64,000 nt of DNA from JALHMI01 sp964598535. Lineage in GTDB: Bacteria > Planctomycetota > Planctomycetia > Pirellulales > PALSA-1355. Position 1 is the first letter of the stretch, and each line of letters begins with the position of its first letter. The notes below the pieces were generated by a model that searched no databases, was not told the origin of the DNA, and was given only the letters and a program-made list of their open reading frames with translations. This document shows positions 55,134 through 63,970 of the stretch, in pieces. Where the stretch lies: positions 162,345 through 226,344 of the forward strand of contig CAZRCI010000004.1 of assembly GCA_964598535.1 (NCBI GenBank). The letters run 5' to 3'. The position numbers were made by a program, and so were the translations under genes.

Positions 55134-56444
55134 CTACACCAGTTCGGCAATCGGTTGGCCATCCTCGAGCATATAGACGGGCCGGCCGGCATTGTTGATG
55201 AACTGTGTGTCGCGTGGAATGCCGAGCACCTGGAACACGGTGGCCATCAGGTCTTGCGGCCGAATGGGCTTGGTGCGGGGCGTGTCTGCCTTGGGCATGG
55301 ACTCTCCGACGACCTGGCCGGTTTTTAGCCCGCCGCCGGCGACGGCCAGTGTGCTCAAGGGCGCCCAGTGATCGCGACCGCCATTCTTGTTCACTTTGGG
55401 CGTGCGGCCGAATTCGCCGGTGACCACCAGCAGAATTTCATCCTGGAGGCCGCGGGCGTGAATATCCTCGACGAAGGCGGCGACGGCTTGATCGAGCGCG
55501 GGACTGAGCTTTTGCATTCGCGTCTTGATCGAGTTGTGCATGTCCCAGCCGTTGTAGCTAAGCGTTACGAAGCCGCAACCGGCCTCGCACAGGCGCCGGG
55601 CGCGGAGCAATTGCTCACCGAGTCCCTTGCCGTAGCGCTCGCGGGTCTTGGCGTTTTCCTTCTTGATGTCGAACGCGTCCGGAGCGCCGCCCAATACCAG
55701 GTTGAACGCTTGCTGCTCGAAGCGATCGAGTCCTTCCATGGCGCCCGAGCGGTCGATGTCGCTGTTCATACGGTCGAGGCTTGCTAGCAGGACCCGTCGA
55801 TTTCCCACGCGTTTTTCCGGCACCGCGAGCGAAAGATTCTTGAGCGCCTGGCCGTTTGGATCGAACGGGCTGTAGGGCGTGCCGAGGAATGAAGGTCCGT
55901 CGATTCCCGCGCGAATACGATTCAGGGCGACGTACGTGGGCATGCCGGTCTGCGGATGATTGCTTCCGCGCACGCGAGCCACGATCGAACCGATGGACGG
56001 GCGTGCCGGAGCGCCGCCATTGTCGATGTTCCGGTTATCGTATCCGGTGTTTAGAAAGTGTGTGCCACCCACGTGGCCGCTGTTGTTGTGGGCGAAGGAA
56101 CGGACGAACGCCATTTTGTTCGCCACGCGGGCGATTTTGGGAAAGGTGCCGCCGATCGTGACGCCAGGCAACCGGGTTTTGACTTCGCCCGTCGTGCTGC
56201 GGTATTCGACCGGTGCTCGCATGTGAGGATCGAAGGTTTCGACGTGCGTGGGCCCGCCCGCCAACCAGAGCCAAACCACCGAGGTATTCTTCACCGGCTT
56301 GCCGGCAGCCTTGGCGACCGCTCGAGCGGCGAGAAGTTGAGGCAGGGTGAGGGCTCCGGCGCCCAGCGCGCCGACTTTCAAAAAGTCGCGGCGCGTCGTG
56401 CCTTCGCAGTCGCGGTAGGTTCGTTGCGTAAGTAGCTCGAGCAT
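55134..56444 (-). CDS. DUF1501 protein (minus strand)
   Basis: The third DUF1501 protein, 436 aa, separate from the previous two. ATG 56444 starts MLELLTQRTYRDCEGTTRRDFLKVGALGAGALTLPQLL (Tat signal); a Met seven codons further upstream is an alternative. Landmarks are VWLWLAGGPTHVETFDPHM, ANKMAFVRSFAHNNSGHVGG, LSYNGWDMHNSIKTRMQK, GEFGRTPKVNKNGGRDHWAPL and MATVFQVLGI. It lacks a DUF1549/1553 neighbour. It is divergent from the ceramidase-fusion gene, with which it shares a 480-bp upstream region. Confidence 0.93.
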   Translation of the reverse strand: MLELLTQRTYRDCEGTTRRDFLKVGALGAGALTLPQLLAARAVAKAAGKPVKNTSVVWLWLAGGPTHVETFDPHMRAPVEYRSTTGEVKTRLPGVTIGGTFPKIARVANKMAFVRSFAHNNSGHVGGTHFLNTGYDNRNIDNGGAPARPSIGSIVARVRGSNHPQTGMPTYVALNRIRAGIDGPSFLGTPYSPFDPNGQALKNLSLAVPEKRVGNRRVLLASLDRMNSDIDRSGAMEGLDRFEQQAFNLVLGGAPDAFDIKKENAKTRERYGKGLGEQLLRARRLCEAGCGFVTLSYNGWDMHNSIKTRMQKLSPALDQAVAAFVEDIHARGLQDEILLVVTGEFGRTPKVNKNGGRDHWAPLSTLAVAGGGLKTGQVVGESMPKADTPRTKPIRPQDLMATVFQVLGIPRDTQFINNAGRPVYMLEDGQPIAELV

Positions 56445-56926
56445 GGATTCGACGCTCCGCTGCATGGACGACGAGGTAGGGGGCAGAAGCTACGCCGCGT
56501 TGCCAGGCGATCGCTGCTCGCGTGACGGGTGCCAGTATAGTAGGTATCGGACTTCCTATACAACAAATCTTGCGGATCGGGGGGGGCCGGGGGGAGCGGC
56601 AAGGCTCCGCACCGGTGCATGCACCGCCCCACGCGGCTGCTTGCGCCGGGGCGCTCGCCGCGAATAGCCGGCGATTGCCACACTTGCTGCGAGATCGCGA
56701 AGGGGGGGGCGAGAAGCGCGCAGGCAGCGTTGTCCTGTTGGAAGAGGGGTTGCCTTGTTGGAAGACCGGACAGAAATTCGCCCCCGGGGCCAGGATTACG
56801 GGGCGATGTATTCGCCGGACGGTATACGCCGGACTGCCGGTTGCTTAGACTGCCAATTATGCCGCGCTTTGCCAGCTTGGCAGGGCCGCTTCATTCAGCT
56901 TGGGATTCATGCGGAGGACGTTTCAG
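56445..56926. other. Divergent intergenic region with G-runs
   Basis: No gene is supported. It contains G runs of 8 (56579-56586), 6 (56589-56594) and 8 (56702-56709) on the plus strand, which could form quadruplexes, and a promoter candidate for the minus-strand DUF1501 gene. Confidence 0.5.
56534..56563 (-). promoter_or_regulatory. Possible promoter of the minus-strand DUF1501 gene
   Basis: On the minus strand TTGTAT, 18 nt, TATACT. The -10 matches 5 of 6. The leader to 56444 is about 85 nt. Confidence 0.35.
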
Positions 56927-59788
56927 ATGCCGCGCGCAAGTACAGGGCGATGGTTCGTGGCGGTCGTGACGCTGTGCTTAGCGGTTGGTTTGCGGCCAGC
57001 ATCGGGTGAATCGCACTATCGCATCGGCCGGGCAATGGCCGACATCACCGGCCCCGTGGTCGGGATCAAGATGCTGGGTTACATGCGTCCCGAGCAGATC
57101 ACCGAGGGGCTGCACCTGCGGCAGTATGCGCGAACGTTCGTGATCTCCGAGGCCGATGGCTCGAAGCCGCTGGCGATCGTGACGACCGACCTGCAAAGCG
57201 TCACGCAGTCGATGTTGCTTACCGTGCTGGAGAAACTCCAGGCCGAGCTGGGAGATGTCTATCACCTGGATAACGTGATCCTGGCGGCTACGCACACGCA
57301 CGCCGTGCCTGGCGGCTACTGGCACAATGGCGCGGACACGCCGCTCGGCTCGCCGTTCAACCCCGAGCACTACGCCGCGATTTGCGACGCGATTGTCAGA
57401 TCGATCGTCGAGGCTCATCGCGACTTGCGGCCGGGAACGATCCGCATGGCCGTGGGAGACGTGAATGAAGGTGGCATCAACCGCTCGCGGCAAGCGTACC
57501 TGAAAAATCCTCAGGAGGAGCGAGAGCGCTATGCGCATGACATCGACCAGCAGATGATCCTGCTGCGTTTCGAACGCGACGGCAAGCCGATTGGGCTGTT
57601 GAATTGGCATGCCGTGCATCCCACGTCGATGAGCTATCACAACAAACTGATTTCGAGCGACAACAAAGGGTACGCGGCGTATGCCTTTGAGCGCTGGTGG
57701 CGAGAACATCCTACGGCGGATCGGGCAAGCGAGGGGCCGTTCGTGGCGGCTTTTGCGCAGAGCAATTGTGGCGACGTGACGCCGAACCTCACGCTCAAAC
57801 AGCGGGGGCCCGGCAAAGACGAATTTGATAGTACCAGGATTATGGGGCAGCGGCAGTGCGAAGCCGCGATTCGCTTATTCGAATCGGCTCGCGAGGAGTT
57901 GCAAGGCCCGATTGACTTCCGGCACTCGTTCGTCAACTTTGGCAATCTGGTGGTAAAAGACGCCTGGACGCGCGCCGGCGACCAGACAACGGCGCCAGCG
58001 GCGTATGGCTATTCGTTTGCAGCCGGGTCGACCGAAGACGGCGGCGGCCAGGAATTGCTGTTTCGCGAGGGGATGACCCAGCCACAGCCGTTCGTTGAAA
58101 CGCTGGCCAAGCAAGTGATGCCGATTGCGCCGCCGAGCGATGCGGTGCGCAAGCAGCATCTTCCAAAGCCGATCCTGCTCGCGCCGGGCGCAACCGATCC
58201 ACCGTATCTGCCCAACGTGCTGCCGGTAAGCGTGGCTCGAATTGGCCAACTGGCGATTGCCGTGGGGCCGGCGGAATATACGACGATGAGCGGCCGCAGG
58301 TTTCGCGAGGCGGTGAAAGGCGCATTGCCGGGCATCGAGGAGGTGGCGATTGCCGGATATGCCAATGACTATCTGGGTTACGTCGCCACGCGCGAAGAAT
58401 ATGAGATCCAACATTACGAAGGCGCGTCCACGCTCTATGGTCCTTGGACACAGGCCGGTTATTCGCAAGAGTTTGCGCGGTTGGCCGCGGATATCGCCGC
58501 GGGGCGACCGTCGGAATCGTGCGACCCGCCCGCCGATGTGCGCGGCACCGTGCGCCCCACGTCGCTCGGCACGCCGGCGGACGACGAACCGGTGGGCGCG
58601 AAATTCGGCGACATCGTCGAAGACGCCCACGGGAAATACCTGCCAGGTGAGGTCGCGGCGGCGGCGTTCTGGAGCGGTCACCCGCAGAACGGCTACCGGC
58701 CGGATCGCGAGTTTGCGGCCGTCGAGCGGCAAGTGGGCGATTCGTGGCAACGCGTGCTTTCCGACGGCGACTGGGAGCTGCGCGTGCGATTCAAGCAGCC
58801 GCCGGAGAATCGCAGTCGAACGGCGCCGTTCGTATGCCGCGTGGAGTGGGAGATTCCCGAGGACGCGATACCGGGAACTTATCGGTTGGCGCATTACGGG
58901 GTGTTCAAGAAGGCCGACGGGATAGTTCACGAGCTTGCCGCTCATTCGCGCGCGTTTTCGGTCAACGAAGAAGCTGCGGCTGGCGTGACGGGCAACCTCA
59001 AAGTGTTGACGTGGAATATCCAAATGTTGCCTACTTTTCCGCCCGTGGCGCCGCTGAACAAAGGGCAAGCGATGCGCGCTCCGTGGATTATCGATTTTCT
59101 GAACGAGCAGGACTACGACATCGTCGTGTTGCAGGAGGTCATCGATCCAAAGATGACCAGGCTCTTGAAAGAAGGGCTTCAGGAGAAGTATCCGCACCAG
59201 GTCTCGGTGGATTCGAAGCGTGGCGTCACCGGTTGCGTGGGTGGGATCCTGTTCGTGAGCCGAATTCCGCTCGAGTATGTGGGGCACATTGTTTACAAGA
59301 ATGTCTCGGGCGTCGACGCCATGGCGGAAAAGGGATGCGTGCTCGTCGAGGCGGAGCGCGCCGGCGTGCGCTTTCGGCTGGCGGGCACCCACTTGCAGGC
59401 GGGAGATCCCAAGGCGCGCGAAGCCGAGATTCCCGAGATCTGCGACGGTATCCTGACGCCACACAAGGCCGATGGCGTGCCGACCATTTTACTGGGGGAT
59501 ATGAACATCGGGGCGGATGAGCCGACGTTTGAAGTGCTGCTTAAAACCACGAGGATGACCGCCTTTCCACTCGACGATCCCAAACCGTTCACGACCGACG
59601 GCGAGAATAGTTGGAATCCCTCCGGCAAGCGGGCGCGGCACATCGACCATGTATTGCTCGACCCGAATGGATCGGCCACCACGATTGTCCGGCAGACCGT
59701 GCAACGCGCTCGCCGGGAACACGAGGGAAAGCAAGTCGATCTGGCGGATCATTACGGGGTCGTGGCGGAAATTCTGCTTCAGAAGTAA
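56927..59788 (+). CDS. Ceramidase-sphingomyelinase fusion protein
   Basis: A secreted 953-aa fusion. ATG 56927 has GGAGG 10 nt upstream and a signal peptide. The N-terminal 520 residues are a neutral ceramidase: the zinc-binding HTHAVPGGYW, NWHAVHPTSM, the nucleophile motif SNCGDVTPN (here Thr285 where most members have Ser), and the closing ANDYLGYVATREEY and YEGASTLYGPW. A beta-sandwich follows (about 560-680). Residues about 690-953 are an endonuclease/phosphatase-like domain of the sphingomyelinase C kind: LTWNIQMLP, VVLQEV, RLAGTHLQAGD, LLGDMNIGADEP, the HIDHVLLDP segment and the closing DHYG His. It could cut sphingomyelin to ceramide and then to sphingosine plus fatty acid. Confidence 0.88.
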   Translation: MPRASTGRWFVAVVTLCLAVGLRPASGESHYRIGRAMADITGPVVGIKMLGYMRPEQITEGLHLRQYARTFVISEADGSKPLAIVTTDLQSVTQSMLLTVLEKLQAELGDVYHLDNVILAATHTHAVPGGYWHNGADTPLGSPFNPEHYAAICDAIVRSIVEAHRDLRPGTIRMAVGDVNEGGINRSRQAYLKNPQEERERYAHDIDQQMILLRFERDGKPIGLLNWHAVHPTSMSYHNKLISSDNKGYAAYAFERWWREHPTADRASEGPFVAAFAQSNCGDVTPNLTLKQRGPGKDEFDSTRIMGQRQCEAAIRLFESAREELQGPIDFRHSFVNFGNLVVKDAWTRAGDQTTAPAAYGYSFAAGSTEDGGGQELLFREGMTQPQPFVETLAKQVMPIAPPSDAVRKQHLPKPILLAPGATDPPYLPNVLPVSVARIGQLAIAVGPAEYTTMSGRRFREAVKGALPGIEEVAIAGYANDYLGYVATREEYEIQHYEGASTLYGPWTQAGYSQEFARLAADIAAGRPSESCDPPADVRGTVRPTSLGTPADDEPVGAKFGDIVEDAHGKYLPGEVAAAAFWSGHPQNGYRPDREFAAVERQVGDSWQRVLSDGDWELRVRFKQPPENRSRTAPFVCRVEWEIPEDAIPGTYRLAHYGVFKKADGIVHELAAHSRAFSVNEEAAAGVTGNLKVLTWNIQMLPTFPPVAPLNKGQAMRAPWIIDFLNEQDYDIVVLQEVIDPKMTRLLKEGLQEKYPHQVSVDSKRGVTGCVGGILFVSRIPLEYVGHIVYKNVSGVDAMAEKGCVLVEAERAGVRFRLAGTHLQAGDPKAREAEIPEICDGILTPHKADGVPTILLGDMNIGADEPTFEVLLKTTRMTAFPLDDPKPFTTDGENSWNPSGKRARHIDHVLLDPNGSATTIVRQTVQRARREHEGKQVDLADHYGVVAEILLQK

Positions 59789-59815
59789 GTTCGGCACCTT
59801 GGCGGCGGTACGTTC

Positions 59816-61117
59816 ATGGCTCGTTACGCATGGTTTTGTCTGATCTTGAGCGTTGCCGCGGCAACTCCGCTGCGCGGGGCCGAGCGGCCGAACATCGTGC
59901 TGATTGTTTCGGACGATCACGCCTGGACAGATTATGGGTTCATGGGGCATCCGCACATCGCGACGCCGCATTTGGACCGGCTGGCGAGCGAAAGCCTGAC
60001 GTTTCGACGTGGCTATGTCACGTCGAGCCTGTGTTGTCCGAGTCTGGCGTCGATGATCACGGGACTCTACCCGCACCAGCACAAGGTGACCAGCAACGAT
60101 CCGCCGTTGCCGGCGGGCCAGCCTCGGCGAGGGTTTCAGCAATCGAGCGAGTTTGCCGCGGGCCGAGAGGTGATGAATCGGCATTTGGAGGCGGCGTCGA
60201 CGTTGCCACGCTTGTTGAGCCGGCTCGGCTATCAGAGTTTTCAAAGCGGCAAGTGGTGGCAAGGCGAATATCGTCGCGGCGGATTCACGCAGGGCATGAC
60301 GCGCGGTCAGCGGCATGGCGACGAGGGGCTCGAAATCGGCCGCAAAACGATGCAGCCGATCTTCGACTTTATCGATCGATCGCAGGCGGCCGGCGAGCCG
60401 TTCTTCGTATGGTACGCGCCCATGATGCCGCACGAGCCGCATACGCCGCCCGAGCGGCTGTTGGCGAAATATCGCGACCAGGCGCCGTCGGAGCACGTGG
60501 CGAAATATTGGGCGATGGTCGAGTGGTTTGATGAAACGGTCGGCAATCTCCTGTCGCATCTCGAACAGCGGATGTTGGCTGAGAATACGATCGTGGTGTA
60601 TGTGGCCGACAATGGGTGGATTCAGAACCTCGACGGACCACGCTATGCGCCCAAGTCGAAGCAATCGCAATACGACGGCGGTCTGCGCACGCCGATCATG
60701 GTTCGCTGGCCGGGCCGCGTTGCGCCTTCGCAGAGCGATGACCTGGCAATCTCGATCGATATCGTGCCGACGCTGCTAACCGCCGCGGGAGAACGCCCCG
60801 CGCCCGAGATGCAGGGCATTAACCTGCTCGATGACGAGGCGGTGCGCGCGCGGCGGGCAATTTACGGCGAGTGTTTTACCCACGACGCCGTCGATCTGGA
60901 GCGGCCGGCCGCGAATTTGCGTTGGCGGTGGATCGTAAATGAGCACTGGAAGCTGATCGTGCCCGCCTCGTGGAACGAGCCGGAGGCGCCCGTCGAGCTC
61001 TACGATCTGGCCCGAGATCCGCGCGAGGAGCAGAACCTTGCCGCGGGCGAGCCGCAGCGTGTCGAGTCGCTACGGCAACAGCTCGACGCGTGGTGGAACC
61101 CCGGCCGCGTGGAATAG
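59816..61117 (+). CDS. Secreted sulfatase with a CxPxL modification motif
   Basis: A sulfatase of 433 aa with a signal peptide (MARYAWFCLILSVAAATPLRGAE). RPNIVLIVSDDHAWTDYGFMGH is the first metal site, LYPHQHKV follows, and HEPHTPPERLL and YVADNGWIQNLDG are present. The modification site is CCPSLASMITG (Cys73), in which Leu77 stands in the place of the Arg of C-x-P-x-R. I recall similar C-x-P-S-L forms among planctomycete sulfatases, so it may be a functional variant. The gene follows the ceramidase fusion after 27 bp. Confidence 0.93.
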   Translation: MARYAWFCLILSVAAATPLRGAERPNIVLIVSDDHAWTDYGFMGHPHIATPHLDRLASESLTFRRGYVTSSLCCPSLASMITGLYPHQHKVTSNDPPLPAGQPRRGFQQSSEFAAGREVMNRHLEAASTLPRLLSRLGYQSFQSGKWWQGEYRRGGFTQGMTRGQRHGDEGLEIGRKTMQPIFDFIDRSQAAGEPFFVWYAPMMPHEPHTPPERLLAKYRDQAPSEHVAKYWAMVEWFDETVGNLLSHLEQRMLAENTIVVYVADNGWIQNLDGPRYAPKSKQSQYDGGLRTPIMVRWPGRVAPSQSDDLAISIDIVPTLLTAAGERPAPEMQGINLLDDEAVRARRAIYGECFTHDAVDLERPAANLRWRWIVNEHWKLIVPASWNEPEAPVELYDLARDPREEQNLAAGEPQRVESLRQQLDAWWNPGRVE

Positions 61118-61165
61118 CATCTAATAACACACTTGCGATCCGATTCTCCAGCTCGAGCCCCTGTT

Positions 61166-62119
61166 GTGAAGCACGATTCGCACGCACCGGTGTTGTCCAT
61201 CGGAATTCCCAATCCGATGTTCGAAGGCGATCTGAATTTGTACCTGATCGCGGGCGATCCGCTGACGCTCGTCGATACGGGCATCGGAACGCCCGAGGCC
61301 TTGGCGGCGCTCGAGGCCGGGTTGGCGTCGCGGGGCTTGGCGCTTGGCGACGTGCGGCGGGTTTTGCTGACGCACAAGCACGCGGATCATATCGGTCTGG
61401 CGGCCGACATTCGCGAGCGTTCGGGCGCGACGGTTTACATTCACGAGGAAGACTGGCCCGGCGTGGGCGATCTCGATCGGCGGCACGGCGAATATCTGCC
61501 GCTGATGCATGAGCGGCTCCAGCGATGCCGCGTGCCCCAGGAAGAGGTCGACAAGCTCGCGAAGTTCCTGGGGCACGGTAAACGATTCGCCCGGCAGACG
61601 GAAGCGGAAAAGCTCACCGACGGCGACACCTTTGAAATCAGCGGGCAAACGCTGGAGGTGATCCACACGCCCGGGCACACGCAAGGCTCGGTGGCATTTC
61701 GCTATGGCCGGCACCTGTTTACCGGCGATCACGTGTTGCCGACGATTTCGCCGAATATCGGCGCGGGCGAACTTCGTCGGACGGGCATGATGCAACGTTA
61801 TCTCGACGCGCTCCAGAAGATTGCCGCCTACCAGACGGATGAGTTGGTCGCGCTGCCGGGGCATGGGCCCGCGTTTTCAAATCTGGCGGAGCGCTGCGCA
61901 CAGCTTGCGCGGCATCATCACCAGCGCGAGGCCAAGATTCTGGCGGTTCTGGCGGTTAGCGAGCGGCCGCTGACGATTTACGAGATCGCACAAGAATTAT
62001 GGTCCAAGTTGCCGGGCTTTCACATCATGCTGGGCATTTCCGAGGTGCTCGCGCATCTTGAAAAGTCGATGGCTGACGGTCGGGCGGCCGAAGACGACGG
62101 CGTTTTCCGGCTGGCATGA
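61166..62119 (+). CDS. Metallo-beta-lactamase fold hydrolase
   Basis: A cytoplasmic MBL-fold hydrolase (317 aa with GTG 61166; TTG 61133 is the other possibility). The metal-binding HxHxDH is LTHKHADHIGLA (about 70-81), the third His is in HTPGHTQGSVAF, and the fourth Asp/His positions are in LFTGDHVLP and LPGHGPAF. A C-terminal helical extension (ILAVLAVSERPLTIYEIAQELW) resembles the winged-helix part of the beta-lactamase-like LACTB2/MBLAC2 type. The substrate, such as a thioester or RNA, is unknown. Confidence 0.92.
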   Translation: MKHDSHAPVLSIGIPNPMFEGDLNLYLIAGDPLTLVDTGIGTPEALAALEAGLASRGLALGDVRRVLLTHKHADHIGLAADIRERSGATVYIHEEDWPGVGDLDRRHGEYLPLMHERLQRCRVPQEEVDKLAKFLGHGKRFARQTEAEKLTDGDTFEISGQTLEVIHTPGHTQGSVAFRYGRHLFTGDHVLPTISPNIGAGELRRTGMMQRYLDALQKIAAYQTDELVALPGHGPAFSNLAERCAQLARHHHQREAKILAVLAVSERPLTIYEIAQELWSKLPGFHIMLGISEVLAHLEKSMADGRAAEDDGVFRLA

Positions 62120-62175
62120 AGCCGCCCGTTTGGCGGTGTCGCGCGTCCCCCCGACCGAATCGGAGGAACGCTTCA

Positions 62176-62388
62176 CTAAGTTCGCGCTTCCTGCGTATGC
62201 GCATGCAACGCGGGATCGTAGTAGCCTGGCGGTGTGGTCACCGGCGGTGCCGGGCCGGGCTTGTACTGGTCGCGTTCGGGATTGTTGAAGCCGTAGGCGT
62301 TTTCCCAGAATCGCTTGGGACCGGCGCAGCAGCCAGCGAGCTGGACGAGCGAGACCGCGGCCACGAGTGCCATCAAGACGTGACGCAT
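62176..62388 (-). CDS. Small lipoprotein (70 aa)
   Basis: ATG 62388 with GGGGGAA upstream begins MRHVLMALVAAVSLVQLAGC, a lipoprotein signal with lipobox LAGC. The mature peptide, about 50 residues, has CAGPKRFWENAYGFNNPERD and a Pro/Gly-rich tail PGPAPPVTTPPGYYDPA. No family is recognised. The frame upstream to 62496 is rejected. A short stem ACGAC-GTAT-GTCGT followed by TTTT on the plus strand (62453-62470) may stop the MBL transcript. Confidence 0.7.
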   Translation of the reverse strand: MRHVLMALVAAVSLVQLAGCCAGPKRFWENAYGFNNPERDQYKPGPAPPVTTPPGYYDPALHAHTQEART

Positions 62389-62692
62389 GCCGCGGTTCCC
62401 CCTTACGGATCGGCCCCAAACCAATGCCAAACGCCGCACGGCTCGCAAAATGACGACGTATGTCGTTTTTGGGATCGCACCCTGGCGATCGTGCAACCCA
62501 TCGAATGCTTCAACGGGCCGCTAGCGAATGTAGCGGTTCTAATTGTCGTATCGGTTAGCGCGGTTGAAATCCGCAGTGAAAAGGGCTCGGCCCCGGTCGG
62601 GCGGTGAATTTCGGGGCGAATGGTTTCGCGAGCGATCGCGCATCTGGTAGTGCTAGCGGACGAACGTGCGAGCGATTATCGTTGCTGTCACG
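62389..62692. other. Intergenic stretch before the MFS gene
   Basis: No gene is seen. It contains the small hairpin ACGAC-GTAT-GTCGT-TTTT at 62453-62470. I see no convincing promoter for the MFS gene. Confidence 0.45.
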
Positions 62693-63970
62693 ATGACACG
62701 TATTCCATCCAGCGGCGCTAATCCCGCCCCGATCGACGATGCGACCCGACGGCCCGAAATGGCGGCAGTGCCGGTCGAGCCCGAGCGGCTGCGCGATTTG
62801 TCGCCATTGCAGTGGAAGAGCGGCGTGGCGGCGTGGCTGGGGTGGTTGTTTGACGGGCTCGACATACATCTCTATACGCTCGTCGCGATGCCGTTCGTGG
62901 CGGAACTGCTGCGGGTGGAGACGACAGACGAGCGAGTCGGCACGCACGTCGCATACATTCAAGCGGCATTCTTGTTTGGTTGGGCGATCGGCGGCGGATT
63001 CTTCGGACGAATTGGCGATCGGCTGGGGCGCAGCCGGGCACTCGTGCTCACGATTCTGACATACGCCGTCTTTACGGGTTTGTCGTTCGTGGCGACCGAG
63101 TGGTGGCATCTGCTGATCTTTCGGTTTCTGGCGGCGCTGGGGATCGGAGGCGAGTGGGCCGTGGGCGCGGCGCTGCTCTCAGAGACTTGGCCCGGGCGCT
63201 GGCGACCGTGGCTCGCGGCGGTGTTGCAGTCGGGCGTCAACGTAGGCATCGTGCTGGCTTCGGTCGCGGCATTCTTGCTTTCCAGCTATCCGCCACGGAC
63301 CGTGTTTCTGGTGGGTATTTTACCCTCCCTGCTGACGTTGTGGATTCGCCGCGAGGTGCCCGAGACCGACGATTGGCACGCGGCGAAGGCCGCGCACGGC
63401 GCGTCCGAACCAAGCGTGCTGGATCTGTTTCGCGGTGACGTATTGCGTACGACCGTGCTGTCGATCGGGGTATGCGCGCTCTCGCTTTCGGCTCATTGGG
63501 CGTTCGTGTTCTGGAGCGTGCAGCAGCTTCGCAGCTTGCCGGAAGTCGCGAGTTGGACGGCCGGCGAACAAAGCCGACTGGTGAGCAATGCACTGGCGCT
63601 GTTGATGCTCGCGTCAATCGCGGGCAATTTCTTCGCGGCCTGGTTGGCGCGACAGGTTGGCTATCGGGCCGCCATCGCGGCGCTGTGCCTCGTGTACGCG
63701 GGCGCCATGCTTGTCACTTATGGAGCGGAACGCGACTACCGGCAAGTTCTTTGGCTATGGCCGATTCTGGGGGCGGCGTCAGGGCTATTCGCGCTGTTCA
63801 CGATGTATTTGCCGCCGCTGTTTCCGACGCTGCTCAGAACCACAGGGGCCGGATTTTGCTATAACATCGGCCGCATCGCGGCGGCGGTCGGCACGTTGTT
63901 CTTTGGCTTGTACAGCCGGGTGAGCGATTTCCGGATGGCGCTGTTTTATACGCATTCTAATTTGAAGTAG
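62693..63970 (+). CDS. MFS transporter, last helix missing
   Basis: A major facilitator superfamily transporter (425 aa from ATG 62693; GTG 62666 and ATG 62759 are alternatives). It starts with helix WKSGVAAWLGWLFDGLDIHLYTLV, has the loop motif GGGFFGRIGDRLGRSRALV between helices 2 and 3, and RFLAALGIGGEWAVGAALLSE as in the sugar/acid:H+ group. Helices 7-11 follow and the chain stops after RMALFYTHSNLK with an in-frame TAG. Usual members continue through a twelfth helix (about 25 residues). Neither other frame reads on, so it is a real truncation or an ancestral loss. The C-terminal base composition is not unusual. Confidence 0.85.
   Translation: MTRIPSSGANPAPIDDATRRPEMAAVPVEPERLRDLSPLQWKSGVAAWLGWLFDGLDIHLYTLVAMPFVAELLRVETTDERVGTHVAYIQAAFLFGWAIGGGFFGRIGDRLGRSRALVLTILTYAVFTGLSFVATEWWHLLIFRFLAALGIGGEWAVGAALLSETWPGRWRPWLAAVLQSGVNVGIVLASVAAFLLSSYPPRTVFLVGILPSLLTLWIRREVPETDDWHAAKAAHGASEPSVLDLFRGDVLRTTVLSIGVCALSLSAHWAFVFWSVQQLRSLPEVASWTAGEQSRLVSNALALLMLASIAGNFFAAWLARQVGYRAAIAALCLVYAGAMLVTYGAERDYRQVLWLWPILGAASGLFALFTMYLPPLFPTLLRTTGAGFCYNIGRIAAAVGTLFFGLYSRVSDFRMALFYTHSNLK

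Noticed and set aside
57875..59464. 529-aa minus-strand frame opposite the ceramidase fusion
   Set aside because: Arg/His-rich composition and no motif; the plus-strand frame holds strong family signatures.
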